From Hepsetus odoe (Eukaryota; Chordata; Actinopteri; Characiformes; Hepsetidae), in NCBI GenBank assembly GCA_017165825.1, contig CM029368.1:31342008-31406007 (forward strand): a stretch of DNA of 64,000 bases, in the 5' to 3' direction. The notes beneath the pieces are model-generated. The model made no database searches. It was not told the DNA's origin and saw nothing but the letters and a program-made list of their open reading frames with translations. The position numbers and the translations under genes were made by a program. Positions within the stretch are counted from its first letter, which is position 1; each line of letters begins with the position of its first letter. Positions 11,498-24,751 of the stretch are shown here, one piece after another.

Positions 11498-14400
11498 ATG
11501 CTTCTTTACAAACCACAGGCCTTCTCTTTCTGTTGTACTGCAGGAACTTGCTTCTTGCTCAGCTGAGAGCAGACCATCAACAACAGTTCCCTCAATGAAA
11601 GAGCTCCGTTAGTGCTTCTCCCTGATGGACTGCAGGATAATTTAAGAGAGCTGCAGGATGGCTTAAATGATCTCCAAAAACACTTGGTGTTTTGTGGTGA
11701 AAATGCTATGCGGCTAGTCTTACCCTCAGGTTCATATGAAGTGAATGTTATTGGTAAGTAGGACCTTCCTGCTACATCCACTTTTCAGCGCTGCAGAGCT
11801 GAACTAGGTCTCTGTTTATTTTATCATTTAACTCTGTTGTTAAACTGGAGCTAGGTAGAAATTTGCTTTATAGATCTAGAATTAAACTGTGTGTGTGTGT
11901 ACAGTTAGAATAATGTAACTTCAGAAATGACCAGATTTAGCTACTGCTCTTTTGAGCATGCCTTCTATCCCAGGCTTATCCAGGAAAGCATCCTGTCCTA
12001 AATGCTACAAATGAATGTGGCTGTTGTAGACCATCCTAATGGAGATCAAAATGGTGGCTTTTTTTTTTTTTTTTTTTGCAGGAGGGCAATGCACTAAGGT
12101 CTTGTCATAAGTGCTGGAAAGATTGTTGTGCCACCTCTTGTGCCAACTCACTTTCGTACACCTTCCAGACACTCCACTGTGGGCTGGTGTAAGAATACTT
12201 CATCAAGCTCTCATTTCAATGCACTGTCACACTGTGCTTTCCCTGACCCACTTGCTGGTGTGCCTGTCAATCACATGCCTAAAGCTCTTGTGAAAAGCGA
12301 CAGCCCTGTATGGGGCATTGCTTTCTTACCGTGCCTAGGACCCTTTGGTTCCAGTTGCCCAACATGCCTCAGCACGCATTAATGATGTATCCATTTTCCC
12401 TGTTGCACACTTTGCCCCCTTCCAGGGCACACCATTGGCCCCTGTTCAGGGAGTGCCCTCTGTCCCACTTGCAAATTTACCCTCAGCACCCATCTATGAT
12501 GTAGCTATGCTTCCTGTTGTGCCCTGAGCCCCACTCCAAATAGTTGATTGACAGTTGCTGACCATATACCTAGGTTACATGGTTGAATAATGGATCAGGA
12601 CTATGATGGACTGATGTTGCACTGAATAAGCATGTGCTAAATGCTGTAAATGTGTTCGTTCTCTCTCTCAGAGCTTATCAGGAAGCATCCTGTCTTGGAG
12701 GCACCAAATGACTGTGGCTGCTCTCTGGTCAAGGAGCAGAGCAAGAACATCCTTGACATCAGCTACACACCACATTGTCATGTCGCACTCTTGAATTAAG
12801 GCAACTTTAAAATGGATTTGGTTGAAACTCCAAGCTATAGATCTGGAACACAAATTTAAGGCTTAATTTTAGGGCTTTGAAGCATGACTTTCTAAACCTG
12901 AATCAATTACTGTCTGCGTCATTGAATCAAATGACAAACGAACCATTTCTTTGATGTTTGCAGGATGGCAATTATACTCTGAGGATCTTGTATCGCAACA
13001 GTGCTGGAGGAAGCGATATTGCTACAGCTTCTTGTCATGCCAGCATCAGTCATGGGGCTTCACAAAGAACCATACTGTTTGCCTTCAGGCTGGTGCACAT
13101 ATGATGTTCATAACCTGCCCCCAACCCCTTCCATGCCTGCAGTCCCTGTCCCACTCAGTGGTGTACCACCATGCCTCCATATGCAGAATCCCTGGTGTAT
13201 CCACACCTGCAGGGCCTGAAGCACCTGGAGGCATGCCCACCATGCCTCCATTCCTGGAATGCCCAGTGGTATAGCCCCGACACCTGCAACAGGTGTCCCT
13301 GCCCCTGCTGATCCAGGATGCCTGGTGTCCCCATCTACACCTGCAGCGTTGTTCCACCTGGTGGTGTACCCACCATACCCACATACTCAGTAGTGCCAGG
13401 TGGTGTAGTCCCGACACATGCAGCTGGTGTCCCAGGGATGCCTGCAGGTGCGCCTGCCATTTCTTTGCCATTTCCACACTTCCCAAGATGGCTTCGATTC
13501 TACAGGCGAGGAGGTGAGCAGTCTTGTTCTTTTGCATGGCCAAATCTGCGTTTGACTGCTTCTGTGTGAACGTTGCTAGTTATAACTAACACATGATTGT
13601 GCACGTTGCAGTTAAGATCATAATTTGAATTCTCTTATCTAAACAGTGACTTGTCTCCTATGAATCTTTCTGCTTAACGGCCTCTTCCCTGTGCCTGCCA
13701 GTGTTCTTGAAAACCTTCAACTCAGTTTCCACTGCCAACTAAATATGCAATCCAACCATTCATCAGTCTTTGTTTCAAGAAGTGTTTGACTCATTTAAAG
13801 CTTTTTCTGAAACGAAGAATCAGTGCAGTGGACAGGCATTTCCGCACTGAGCACAAATTTTGTTGCTAAACACAAACCTTCATGCTGTTTTGCAGGCTGT
13901 GAGTTCCTACTAGCCAGAGACTTTGCCATGCTATCCAGGAGGCTTCTAGCTGCTCCAATACCTGGAGAAAGATGCTCGTGGATGTGACAACCTCTGCATG
14001 TTACTACCTATGAATGGTGTGTTGAGGAAGGGGTGTAACATGCATGAGGTATGCAGTAAATTCATAGGCTAGATGCAGACATGGTCAGTATAAAAGATGG
14101 TATGAGACTAGAATGAGATGTACTACAGTCTGGTGCTTGCTTTGTTGTTAGTTTAAAGAAATGATCAGGCTGTGCTTTTGGGGTGCAGAAAGGGTCAGTC
14201 CATGGGGTGAGTTGCAATTAAATCCTGACACCAGAAAGGTTTACGGTTCTATTCCTTTGCTACATAGATTTGAAGTATTTGATAACTTCAAGTGTGCGTT
14301 GAATACCTCATTGCATCTGGTTTTGTGTGCAGCCATAAACTTGCTGCTTTTCCTCCCTCATCTAGAGTGTACAGCTGATGGGCACTTTGTGTTTACCGTT

Positions 14401-16147
14401 TCCTCCAACGTCACAAGCGTCCCCCTGAACCCAGCTGGTTTGACTGTGATTAGGAAATGTGGCTGTCGACCTGTGATTACCAGCTCAAAGACTTTTGCTG
14501 TCTTTAAATTCGGTGAGCAGTGTGGGAACTCATTCTTACGTCAGGTTCTTCGTTCCTGAAGGTGTTTGGTTGTCTTGCTTACATTTTATTTGATGTTTTC
14601 TTAATGCAGCAAATCGGGCTAACAACTATACATGGCTGAAGATGCAATCGGCTTTAAGGGGCAGCTTAACACCTCAAGTATGCGGTCATCACCAGAGAGC
14701 ATGCTTTCAGGTGAGATCTGTGTGGGGTTTTCTTAAGCATGATTCTGAAACATGGGGTGGTGCTTGAATGTAAGGTGATGCTGTGTGGGAGTTTACATTG
14801 CCTTCCAGACTGCTGATTGAGTGTGTCGCTACTCCCAAGTCACCTCAGACCTTGAGGGAAGGGTGTGGGCCAGTGCTGGGTACATGGTGATGGCTCCCAA
14901 CCTTCCACCATTGGTGAAAGCGAGGGATTATATGGCGTTCAACTCAGAATAGCAGTGGGTGTGTATAATGGCTAACGTTTTGAAAATGGACTCTGTTGAA
15001 TGTACAGAAATATTCTTTGACCTTGCTAAATGGATTCCAGTTGTCTTCATTACTCATGCCTAATTAATTACAAATAATCTCCTGCAGACAATACACTTCT
15101 CCAGATTCTACCACCCACTCAATATCATGCCTTACAGAGGAAACTCCTGGAGTAAACCAGTATACTTGGAGAGTGCGTCTAAATTCCCGAGGCCTGAGCG
15201 CTTTGCTTGTCCATGCAATGTGGCCTACCCTCGCTCAGCCAAGAGTGCCTTGGTTCTGCTGTATGATGGGTAGGTTAAAGAAGCTTAAAACCAGCCTTGC
15301 CATTGTGATTTTCAAAAAGCCCTAGTAAAACTATTGAAACCAACAGCAGGTGCTTAGCAGCACATGGATCTGCACCTTCTCAAACAGGGCATCCTTAACC
15401 CACCCCCATTAAAAGCCTGACTAAATGGATTCAGTCTGGGTTGAGAACTGTGGTGCTTCATTCAAAAAAACCAGAGTTCATATGAGCGTGGCTTGTGTGA
15501 TTGTACTGCCAGTGTAAAACCTGCAGGTTCTAGTCAGGTCTCGAGCTGCTATTGCTTGGAGTGGTGACTGTGTTCTAGCTTGAAGCCCTGGATTTGAGGG
15601 TGCTAAAATTGCCACCTTGTTTGGTCTCTCAATTGTTCTGCAGTTGTGCCAACCCTTTCGACTCTGATATCGCAGTCCTCCATGTGGCTGATTCACCACA
15701 GACTCGTCATCAGCGCCGCTTTGAAGTGAAGGCTTTCCAGTTCATGGATCAAACCACCAATAACTACCTTGATGAAGAGGTGCCATAGACCCACTTTACT
15801 CAGACCTGATTAAAATGTCTCAGATGACCCTAATCACGTTCTTCATCTCACAGATCTACTTCATGTGCTCCACTGGGTCTGCATGCCTTCTGAGGCTCCA
15901 TGTAAGCAGATATTAACTTTGAGGTATGTTCCTTTCCATAGAAACAATGGTCATGTTCACTACAGAAGCATGTCTAACTGCTTTGACTCTTTATAGATCA
16001 GACTTGGTTTCAACTCTGCTAAATAGTATTTTTAAAGGTGGATCTGGTAAAAGCTAGTCCTGTCTGGCAAAGCTACTGAAGCTGATGCTACCATTTGAAT
16101 GCTGTTCAGTTTTAATATTCTGAATCTTTCTTCTCTTGTAGCCCTGA
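11498..16147 (+). pseudogene. ZP1/ZP4-like gene, copy 3 (frame broken as given)
   Basis: Exons by homology: 1 (11498-11753, frameshifted soon after the ATG), 2 (about 12672-12796), 3 (12964-13513, proline-rich, ending FYRRG), 4 (13896-14016), 5 (14366-14539), 6 (14610-14710), 7 (14809-14958), 8 (15088-15269), 9 (15644-15779), 10 (15854-15923) and 11 (16142-16147, CCC TGA). AATAAA lies at 16187. Exon 9 has the full 136 nt and is open. Exon 3 opens correctly (RILYRNSAGGSDIATASC) and then shifts frame. Exon 4 carries private insertions (AGGAGGCTTCTAGCTG). Damage is spread evenly over exons and introns and is not shared with sister copies. The product would be an egg-coat ZP protein if the frame were restored by resequencing. 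Confidence 0.75.
11974..12535 (+). pseudogene. Relic exon 2 and exon 3 of copy-6 type inside copy 3
   Basis: Relic exon 2 starts at 11974 and loses its 3' half. Relic exon 3 starts at 12082 after a T tract. It keeps the copy-6 style text (SAPFQGTPLAPVQGVPSVPL and a Y/NDV-V-PVVP motif near 12485-12525) but has no continuous frame from its acceptor. Confidence 0.7.
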
Positions 16148-16192
16148 CAAGATGATTGCTGGTGATTGGATGTTTCAATGTTCTCAAATAAA

Positions 16193-17791
16193 AAAATTTC
16201 AAAATAATCCTGCAAACCGTGTGCATTTTTGTCCTAGTTTCTGACATTAAATAGCATTGAAATGGTTGTGGTCAGATGGAAAATAAAAAATGCCAGCATC
16301 CATATGGCCTTGGTTGGTGTCCCATGTCCCAAAATGTGGTCTTCAAATCTCAAATGCACAATCTTAGCTTTGCAGACATCTAAAGAATTCAGAAGAACTG
16401 TTTCACTTTAAATGGGCTAGCAGTTTAAATCAAAGCTGTAGCAATTCTTATTGATGATCTTATCATGAGTGAAGCAGGTTGCCTCGGTCTCTCTAAAGCA
16501 CAGTGCGTAGGTGGGAGCAGCTGGAGTATTTCACCTTACTACTTGGTGGCATAGGAAGGCTGGTTGAGCAGTATAAAGCCTCCAGAGTGTAATGCTTCAA
16601 CACACATTGGCTGAGACTGGTCAACTGGCCAGTTATTGATTGGGGTAAAAAGATTCAAATTATGTGCTTCAATCAGTATAGCTGTGTGTGTCCATAGCTC
16701 ATAGAATGGGCAGTGAATGAAGCTCAGTGGAGGTTCCTTAAAGTGTCTAATACATTTAGGCATTACAGCCTTTTAGCTACTTTTGATATGGTTCTTGTCA
16801 TTAACTTTAAGGGATACTGATTAACTCAAACTATGGCTCGTCAAATTGCTTTTTTCTTGGAAGTTCCTGGTGAAATGACCCAGAATTATCTAAAGAAAAC
16901 CATGAGTGCTGAGGCTGTATGTGTGGTTGAATGAAACTTCTTTTATGGTGTAGCTCATGACCCAACACTCAATATGCTGACTAGTATGTGGAACATTTTG
17001 ACAACTAAAGCATTTAAAAAATCAAGGTAAGTGGACAAGAAGTTTGCTCATTCACTCTCAACCACTTATGCTGATTAGGGTTACAGACAGTGCTGGACCC
17101 AATCCCAGCATTTATAGGTGGAAGACCGAAGCACCTTGGACTGGTTGCAGGACACACAGACCAAACACAGCTAGTGAGCACTTTAGCATCTCCACTCAGT
17201 GGTGTCCTAGTGGTAGGGACTTGGCCTCGCATCGGAAGATTGTGGGTTTGATTCCTCTCTCTAGTAGGCTGCCCTGAGGTACCCTTGAGCAAGGTACCGT
17301 CCGTGTCACTGCTCCCGGCCTTTCAGCAGCTGCCCACTGCTGCACCGTCATTTGAGTGCATGGGTTAAATGCAGAGGTCCAATCTCGTTGTGGTTCACTG
17401 TGTGCTGTGCTGTGACCTTGCAATGACAAGGGTTGTCACTTTCACTTTCACCTTATGTGCATATGTTTTGGACTGGGCAAGAAATCCGGGCACCTGGAAG
17501 AAACCCATGCAGATATTGAGAGAACATAAATATTGACTTCTCTCCAAAATGCTAAGGCAGGAGATGCCAGCTAGGTTTTCTTGAAGCAGCAATATTTAAA
17601 GCACCCTTTGGCACAAAAATAAAGTGCTCAACGTTACCAGTAAGAACTACTGATTACTGGTCAAGAAACAGTATGCTCCTGTAAGGGTACATTCGTGCAC
17701 TAGGACAATTAATTGTTATTTGCTAAAGACATGACAAACATTAAATAATGACCACACAGGAGAATTTACTAGCTATTACCTTAAACCTCTT
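16193..17791 (+). repeat. Spacer of array unit 3
   Basis: Intergenic flank matching spacers 1, 2 and 4. It holds the family A SINE at 17197-17451 and, like spacer 1, has no reversed SINE before the next promoter block. No gene is visible. Confidence 0.8.
17197..17451 (+). mobile_element. tRNA-derived SINE (family A) in spacer 3
   Basis: Third copy of the orthologous insertion, with the same flanks as at 3867 and 10387. B-box-like GGGTTTGATTCC is present. Confidence 0.85.
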
Positions 17792-17963
17792 ATAGTTGTG
17801 TACTTGTTTAAACACTATTTGTAGTGCGTGGTATGCAGTTTAGGACATAGCGCCAGTTGTCCTAATTTGGCCAGGTGTTTGTAATCAGTGGAGGCTCTGA
17901 GTCTTTTTAAGTTTGGGTGGGTGCCAGGACAGTCACTGTGTGCTCTGGGACTGGGATTGCCAG
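17792..17963 (+). promoter_or_regulatory. Conserved upstream block of copy 4
   Basis: Shared block beginning GTTGTGTACTTGTTTAAACA. An intact E-box CAGGTG lies at 17872-17877, followed by TCTTTTTAAGTTTGG. Promoter function is inferred from conservation. Confidence 0.5.
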
Positions 17964-20900
17964 CATGCTTTACTACAAACCTGAGCCTGCTCTTTCTGTT
18001 GTACTGCAGGAACAGCCTTGCTCAGCTGCCAGAAACAGACCATCAACAACAGTTCCTAGATGAAGAGCTCCGTTAATGCTTCTCTCTGATGAACTGCAGG
18101 ATAGTTTGAGAGAGCTGCAGGATGGCTTAAGTGATCTCCAAAAACACTTGGTGTTTTGTGGTGCATGCTATCACGACTAGTCTTACCTCCAGGTTCATGA
18201 GGTGAAAGTTGTTGGTAAGTAGGACCTTCCTGCTACATCCACTTTTCAACTGGAGCTGAACTGGAGTCTCTGTTTATTTATCATTTAACTCATTTGGTTA
18301 TAAGCTGGAGCTAGGTAGAATTTACTTTATAATCTAAATTGGTGTGTGCCAGTTAGAATAATGTAACTAGAAATGACAGATTTGCTTCTACTCTTTGAGC
18401 ATAGCTATCCCAGGCTTATCAGGAAAGCATCCTGTCCTAGATGCTACAAATGAATGTGACTGTTATGAATACATCCTAAACTGGAGATCAAGATGGTGGC
18501 TTTTTTTTTTTTTTTTTTTTTTGGCAGGAGGGCAAATGCGCACTAAGTCTTGTATCATAAGTGCTGGAAAGAATGATATTGCCACACTATCTTGTGCCAA
18601 CTCCACTCGTACACCTTCCCAGACACCCCACTGTTAGGCTGGTGTTAAAGAATACTTCATCAAGCTCATTTCAACCACTGTCACACTGTGGCTTTCCCCT
18701 GACCCCACTTACTGATGTGCCTGTCAATCACATGCCTAAAGCTCTTGTGAAAACGACAGCCCCTGTATAGGGCATTTTAACTCTTACCGTGCCTAGAGGC
18801 CCCTTTGGTTCAGTTGCCAGCATGCCCTCAGCACCCGTGTGATGTATCCATTTTCCCTGTTGCACACTTTGCCACCTTCCAGGGCACACCATTGGCCCCT
18901 GTTCAGGGGGTGCCCTCTGTCCCACTTGCAAATTGACCCTCAACTTACATCTATGATGTAGCTATGCTTCCTGTTGTGCCTGAGCCTCCAGCTAGTTGAT
19001 TGACAGTTGTGACCATGTACCTACAGGATACATGGTTGAATAATCAGATCCAGGACTATGATGGACTGATGTTGCACTGAAGAAGCATGTGTAAAATGCT
19101 GTAAATGTGTTCATTCTCTCTCTCTCTCTCAGGCTTATCAGGAAAGCATCCTGTCTTGGAGGCACCAAATGACTGTGGCTGCTCTCTGGTCAAGGAGCAG
19201 AGCAAGAACATCCTTGACATCAGCTACACCGGCTGTCATGTCACTCTTGAGGTGGGCAACTTTAAAATGGTTTGGTTGAAGCCAAGCTATAGAGCTGGAA
19301 CACAAATTTAAGACTTAATTTTAGGGCTTTGAAGCATTACTTGACTTTCTAAACCTGAATCAATTACTGTCTGCGTCATTGAATCAAATGACAAACGAAC
19401 CATTTCTTTGATGTTTGCAGGATGGCAATTATACTCTGAGGATCTTGTATACTTAACAGTGCTGGAGGAAGCGATATTTACTTTACAGCTTCTTGTCATG
19501 CCAACATCAGTCATAGGGCCTCACAAGAACCATACTGCTTACCTTCAGGCTGGTGCACATATGATCATAACCTGCGCCCAACCTCTTCCATGCCTGCAGT
19601 CCCTGTCCCACTCAGTGGTGTACCCACCATGCCTCCATATGCAGGAATCCCTGGTGTAGCCTCCACACCTGCAGGGCCTGGTCTACCTGGAGCATACCCA
19701 CCTTTGCCTCATTCCCTGGAATGCCCAGTGGTATAGCCCCACACCTGCAACAGGTGTCCTACTTCTACTGCTGATCCAGGAATGCCTGGTGTCCCATGTC
19801 TACACCTGCAGGTGTTGTTCCACCTGGTGGCGTCTTTCCATACCCATACTCAGTAATGCCAGGTGGTTTTAGTCCCGACACCTGCAGCTGGTGTCCTGTC
19901 GCACCATCCCCAGGGATGCCTGCAGATGCGCCTGCCATTTCTTTACCACTTCCACACTTACCCAGATGGCTTCGATTGTACAAGCGAGGAGGTGAGCAGT
20001 CTTGTTCTTTTTGCATGGCCAAATCTGCATTTGACTGCTTCTGTGTGAACGTTGTTAGTTATAACTAAGTTCCTTGATTGTGCGCGTTGCAGTTAAAGAT
20101 CATAATTTTGAATTCTCTTATCTAAACAGTGACTTGTCTCCTATGAATCTTTGTAAAGCCTCTTCCTGTGCCTGCCAGTGTTCTCAGAGCAAAAGATTGA
20201 TGAATGGATTTGGATTGAATATTTAGTTGGCAGTGGGAGAAGCGGAGTTGAAGGTTTCAAGTGTTTGACTCCTCTTTCAGTTTCCTGAAAACTGAGAATC
20301 AGTGCAGTTGACAGGCTTCTTCACACTGGCACAAATTTTGTTGCTAACCTAAACCTTCATGCTGTTTACAGGCTGCAGGGTTCCTACTAGCCAGAGACTG
20401 CCATGCTATCCAGGAGCAACAGCTGCTCAGTGCCTGGAAAAAGGATGCTGCATGGATATGACAACCTCTACATGTTACTACCCTATGAATGGTATGGTGT
20501 GTTGAAGGGAAGGAGTGTAACTTGTAAGGTATGCAATGGAAATTCATAGGCTAGATGCAGGACATGGTCAGTATAAAGATGGTATGAGACTAGAATGAGA
20601 TGTACTACAGCCATAAACAGTCTGGCGCTTGCTCTGTTGGTTTAAAAAAGCTTGATCAGGCTGTGCTTTAGGTGCAGGAAGGGTCAGGCCATAGGGGATT
20701 TAACAAATCTACCCTGACTTCCAGAAAGGGTTTACTCGGTTCTATTCCTTTGCTACATGAATTTGAAGTATCGATACTTACTTCAAATGTCGTTAGTCAT
20801 AATTGCATCTGGTTTGTGTGCAGCCATAAGCTTGCTGCTTTTCCTCTGTCTAGAGTGTACAGCTGATGGGCACTTTGTGTTTGTTTCTCAACGTCTGCTT

Positions 20901-22610
20901 GTCCCCTGAACCCAGCTGGTTTGACTGTGTAGCTGGGAAATGTGGCTGTCGACACTGTGATTGCAGCAAAGACTTTTGCTGTCGCTTTAAATTCAGTGAA
21001 GCAGATGTGGAACTCATTCTTCTGTGAGTTTCTAGCTTCGTTCTGAAGGTATTTGGTTGTCTTGCCCATTTATTTAGATGTTTTCTTAATGCATGTCAGA
21101 CTGCCACTATATACATGGCTGAAGTGCAATCGGCTTTGAGGACGCATAACCTCAAGTATGCGGTCATCACCAGAGAGCATGCTTTCAGGTGAGTCTGTGT
21201 GGGGTTTTCTTAAGCATGATTCTAAACATGGGAGTGAATTCTTGAATGTGGGTGATGCTGTAATGTGGGTTTGCCTTCAGACTGCTGATTGGTGTCGCTA
21301 CTCCCAAGTCACCTCAGACCTTGAGGAAGAATTGTGGAGCCAGTGCTGGGTACATGGTATTGTTTAACCTTCCCACCATTGGTGAAGGCAAGGGATTATA
21401 TGGCGTTCAACTCAGAACAGTGGGTGTGTATAATGGCTAACGTTTTGAAAATGGACTCTGTTGAATGTACAGAAATGATGCTTGACCTTGCTAAGCTAGA
21501 ATCCAGTTGTCTTCATTACTCATGCTCAATTAATTACAAATGAAATCTCTTCTATGCAGACAATACCTTCTCCAGATTCACCCTCAATATCACCAGCCTT
21601 TGAAACTCCTGGGTAAACCAGTATGCTTGAGTCGTCTAAATTCCCCGAGGGCCGCAGAGCAGCTTTTGCTTGTCCATTACTGTGTGGCCTACCCTCGCTC
21701 AACCAAAGTGCCTTCCTGCTGTATGATGGGTAGGTTAAAACTTAAAACCAGCCCTTTGCCCATTGTGATTTTGAAAAAGCCTAAATGAAACTGAAACCAA
21801 CAGCAGGTGCTTAGCAGCATGTGGATCTGCACCTTCTCAAACAGGGCATTCCTAACGTGCTGCTGCCCCCCCACCACCATTAAAGTGACTAAAATGGATT
21901 CAGTCTGGGTTGGAGAGACTGCAATTGCTTCATTCAAAACCAGAGTTCATATGAGCGTGGCTTGATTGTGCACTTGGTGTAAAACCTGCAGGTTCTAGTC
22001 GGTCCTGGGAGCTGCTGTTGCTTGGAGTGGTGACTGTGTTCAGCTTGAAGCCCTGGTTTGAGGTGCTAAAATTGCCTGCTGTTTGTTTCTCTCAATTTTC
22101 TGTGCAGTTATTGCCAACCCTTCGACTCTGATATCGCCCAGTCCTCCATGTGGCTGATTCACCACAGGCTCGTCATCAGCGCCGCTTTGAAGTGAAGGCT
22201 TTCCAGTTCATGGACCAAACCACCAATAACTACCTTGATGAAGAGGTGCCGTAGACCCACTTTACTCAGACCTGATTAAAATGTCTCAGATGACCTAATG
22301 CGTTCTTCATCCTCACAGATCTACTTCATGTGCTCCACTGGTCTGCATGTTCACAAAAGGGCTCCCATGTAAGCAGATGTTAGCGGGTATGTTCCTTCCC
22401 CACAGAAACAATGGTCATATTTCCCTACAGAAACATGTCCTTTCTTTATTTCTTCATAGATCAGACTTAGTTTCAATTCTGCTAAATAGTATTTTAAGGT
22501 GCCAGATCTGGTAAGCTAGTCTGTCTGCTTAAAAGCTACAAAGCTGATGCTACCTTTTGAATGCTGTTCAGTTTTAATGTTCCTGAATCTTTCTTCTCTT
22601 GTAGCCCTGA
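17964..22610 (+). pseudogene. ZP1/ZP4-like gene, copy 4 (frame broken as given)
   Basis: Exons: 1 (17964-18214, shifted), 2 (19133-19251, 119 nt, intact and reading LSGKHPVLEAPNDCGCSL), 3 (19421-19991, proline-rich), 4 (20372-20491, 120 nt, intact trefoil with six cysteines), 5 (20854-about 21023), 6 (about 21094-21188, acceptor region damaged), 7 (21281-21423), 8 (21560-21729), 9 (22108-22245), 10 (22319-about 22386) and 11 (22605-22610, CCC TGA). AATAAA lies at 22653. Exon 4 and the second half of exon 1 are closer to copy 7 than to copies 1, 2, 3 and 5, which suggests gene conversion. Fully intact exons next to heavily damaged ones are more easily explained by patchy consensus quality than by uniform decay. 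Confidence 0.75.
18414..18990 (+). pseudogene. Relic exon 2 and exon 3 of copy-6 type inside copy 4
   Basis: Relic exon 2 starts at 18414 and is truncated. Relic exon 3 starts at 18528 after a 22-nt T tract. It contains the copy-6 style run (TGACCCCACTTACTGATGTG, GGCACACCATTGGCCCCTGT) with stops. Its decay is shared with copies 2, 3 and 5. Confidence 0.7.
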
Positions 22611-23683
22611 CAAGATGATTGCTGGTGATTGTTGGATGTTTCAGTGTTCTCAAATAAAAAAATAATCCTGCAAACCGTGTGCATTTTTGCCCTAGTTTCT
22701 GACATTAAATAGCATTGAAATAGTAGTTGTGGTCAGATGGAAAATAAAAAATACCAGCATCCACATATAATATGGATTTGGTGTCCATGTCCCAAAATGT
22801 GGTCTTCAAATCTCAAATGCACGATCTTAGCTTTGCAGACATCTAAAGAATTCAGAAGAACTGTTTCACTTTAAATGGGCTAGCAGTTTAAATCAAAGCT
22901 GTGAAAATTCTTATTGATGATCTTATCCTTGAGTCAACGGGTTGCCTCAGTCTCTCTAAAGCGCATGTGCCGTAAGCATGGGAACTGCATGCTGGAGTAT
23001 TTCATCTTACTACTTGGTGGCATAGGAAAACTGGTTAGACAGTATAAAGCCCCAAGTGTAATGCTAATACACATTTGGCTGAACTTGGTCCAGCTGGTCA
23101 ATTAATGATTGGGGTAAAAAGATTCAAATTATGTGCTTCAATCAGTATAGCTGTGTGTGTCCATAGCTCATAGAATGGGCAGTGAATGATGGTCAGAATA
23201 GGTTCCTTAAAGTGTCTAATTCATTTAGGCATTACAGCCTTTTAGCTACTTTTGATATGGTTCTTGTCATTAACTTTGGATACTGATTACCTCAAACTAT
23301 GGCTCGTCAAATTGCTTTTTTTTTGCCGGAAGTTCTGAGTGAAATGACCCAGAATTATCTAAAAGAAAGCCATGAGTGCTTGGCTGTATATGTGTAGTTG
23401 AATAAAACCTCCACTCTTATGGATGTAGCTCATGACCTTACTCAATATGCTGACTAGTATGTGGAGACATTTTGGCAATACTAAGCATTGGAAATCAAGG
23501 TAAGTGAACAGTAAAGAAAGTTTACTCGTTCACTCTCATAACCACTTATTCTCATTAGGGTTATAGACAGTGCTGGACCCAATCCCAGCATTTATAGAGT
23601 GGAAAGACCAGGAGCTTACCTTGGACTGGTTGTAGGACACACACAGACAAAACACAGCAGGCGAGCACTTTAGCATCTCCCTT

Positions 23684-23929
23684 CAGCGGTGGCCTAGTGG
23701 TAGGGAGTCGGAAGATTGTGGGTTTGAATTCCTCTCTCCAGTAGGTTGCCCTGAGGTACCCTTGAGCTAGGTACCGTCCTGTCCTGCTCCAGCGCTTTCT
23801 CAATGGCTGCCCACTGCTCTTGGAAGTGTTTGAGTGCATGGGTTAAATGCAGAGGTCCAATTTCGTTGTGGTTCACTGTGTGCTGTGCTGTGACCTTGCA
23901 ATGATGAGGGTTGTCACTTTCACTTTCAC
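23684..23929 (+). mobile_element. tRNA-derived SINE (family A) in spacer 4
   Basis: Fourth orthologous copy (CAGCGGTGGCCTAGTGGTAG head, TTGTCACTTTCACTTTC end), in the same flanking context. A short segment between the A and B boxes is missing. Confidence 0.85.
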
Positions 23930-24244
23930 CTTGTATTGCATGTTTTAGACTGGAGCAGAAATCTGGAGCACCTGGAAGAAACCCTTGTACAGATATAGGA
24001 GAACATAAAAGTATTGACTTCTCAAAATGCTAAGGAAAGGAGATGCCAGCTGAGTTTCTTGAAGCAGCAATATGTAAAGCATCCTTTGGCACAAAAATAA
24101 ATTACTTCAACATTACCAGTAGACTTTCTGATTACTGGTCAAAAACGATATTGGCTCTATGAAATTACATTTGTGCACTGGGACAATTAATTGTTATTTG
24201 CTAAGGCATGACAAACACATTAAATAATGACCACACAGGGAGAA

Positions 24245-24566
24245 TTTTTAGCAGACACTCTTATCCAGAGCGACTTAGGCAAGTGCCACCTACCACCCTA
24301 CTTAAATTATCTTTGGTGCTAAACATTCCTCTGGATTTTGGATATTAAGTATTAGATTAGATTTTTGATTTTACATTTACGGCATTTAGCAGACGCTCTT
24401 ATCCAGAGCGACTTACATGTTCTAATTACAGGGACAGTCCCTCTTGAGACACTCAGGGTTAGGATGCTCCCGAGGACCAGTGGTGGTAGTGCCAGAAGTG
24501 GGATTTGAACTGGGGACCTTTTGATGTCCGTAGACAAGTACTCTACCACTAGACCACCGCCACCCT
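24245..24566 (-). mobile_element. Reversed tRNA-SINE with L2-type tail, plus a partial second copy, spacer 4
   Basis: Same arrangement as at 10978-11308: a partial tail fragment (about 24245-24300), then the reversed SINE whose - strand reads from GGTGGCGGTGGTCTAGTGGT to the GGATAAGAGCGTCTGCTAAA tail. The matching position and structure point to one insertion that was later duplicated. Confidence 0.8.
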
Positions 24567-24577
24567 CATAGCTCATT

Positions 24578-24751
24578 ATAGTTGTGTACTTGTTTAAACA
24601 CTATTTAGTGCGTAAGTATGCAGTTTGGGACATAGCGCCAGTTGTCCTAATTTGGCCAGGTGTTTGTAATCAGTGGAGAGCTCCTGAGTCTTTTAAGTTT
24701 GGGTGGAGTAACAGGATAGTCACTGTGCGCTCTGGAGCTTGGATAACCAAC
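24578..24751 (+). promoter_or_regulatory. Conserved upstream block of copy 5
   Basis: Shared block with E-box CAGGTG at 24657-24662 and TCTTTTAAGTTTGG downstream. The last 60 nt before the ATG (GGAGCTTGGATAACCAAC) match copy 7 better than copies 2-4. Promoter role is inferred. Confidence 0.5.

Larger units (their letters stand above)
22659..24577 (+). repeat. Spacer of array unit 4
   Basis: Intergenic flank matching the other spacers. It holds the family A SINE at 23684-23929 and, like spacer 2, the reversed L2-tail SINE at 24245-24566. No gene is visible. Confidence 0.8.

Noticed and set aside
13085..13543. - strand open frame of about 150 codons in copy 3 (and 26320-26799 in copy 5)
   Set aside because: Antisense of the proline-rich exon 3, low complexity, not supported by structure.
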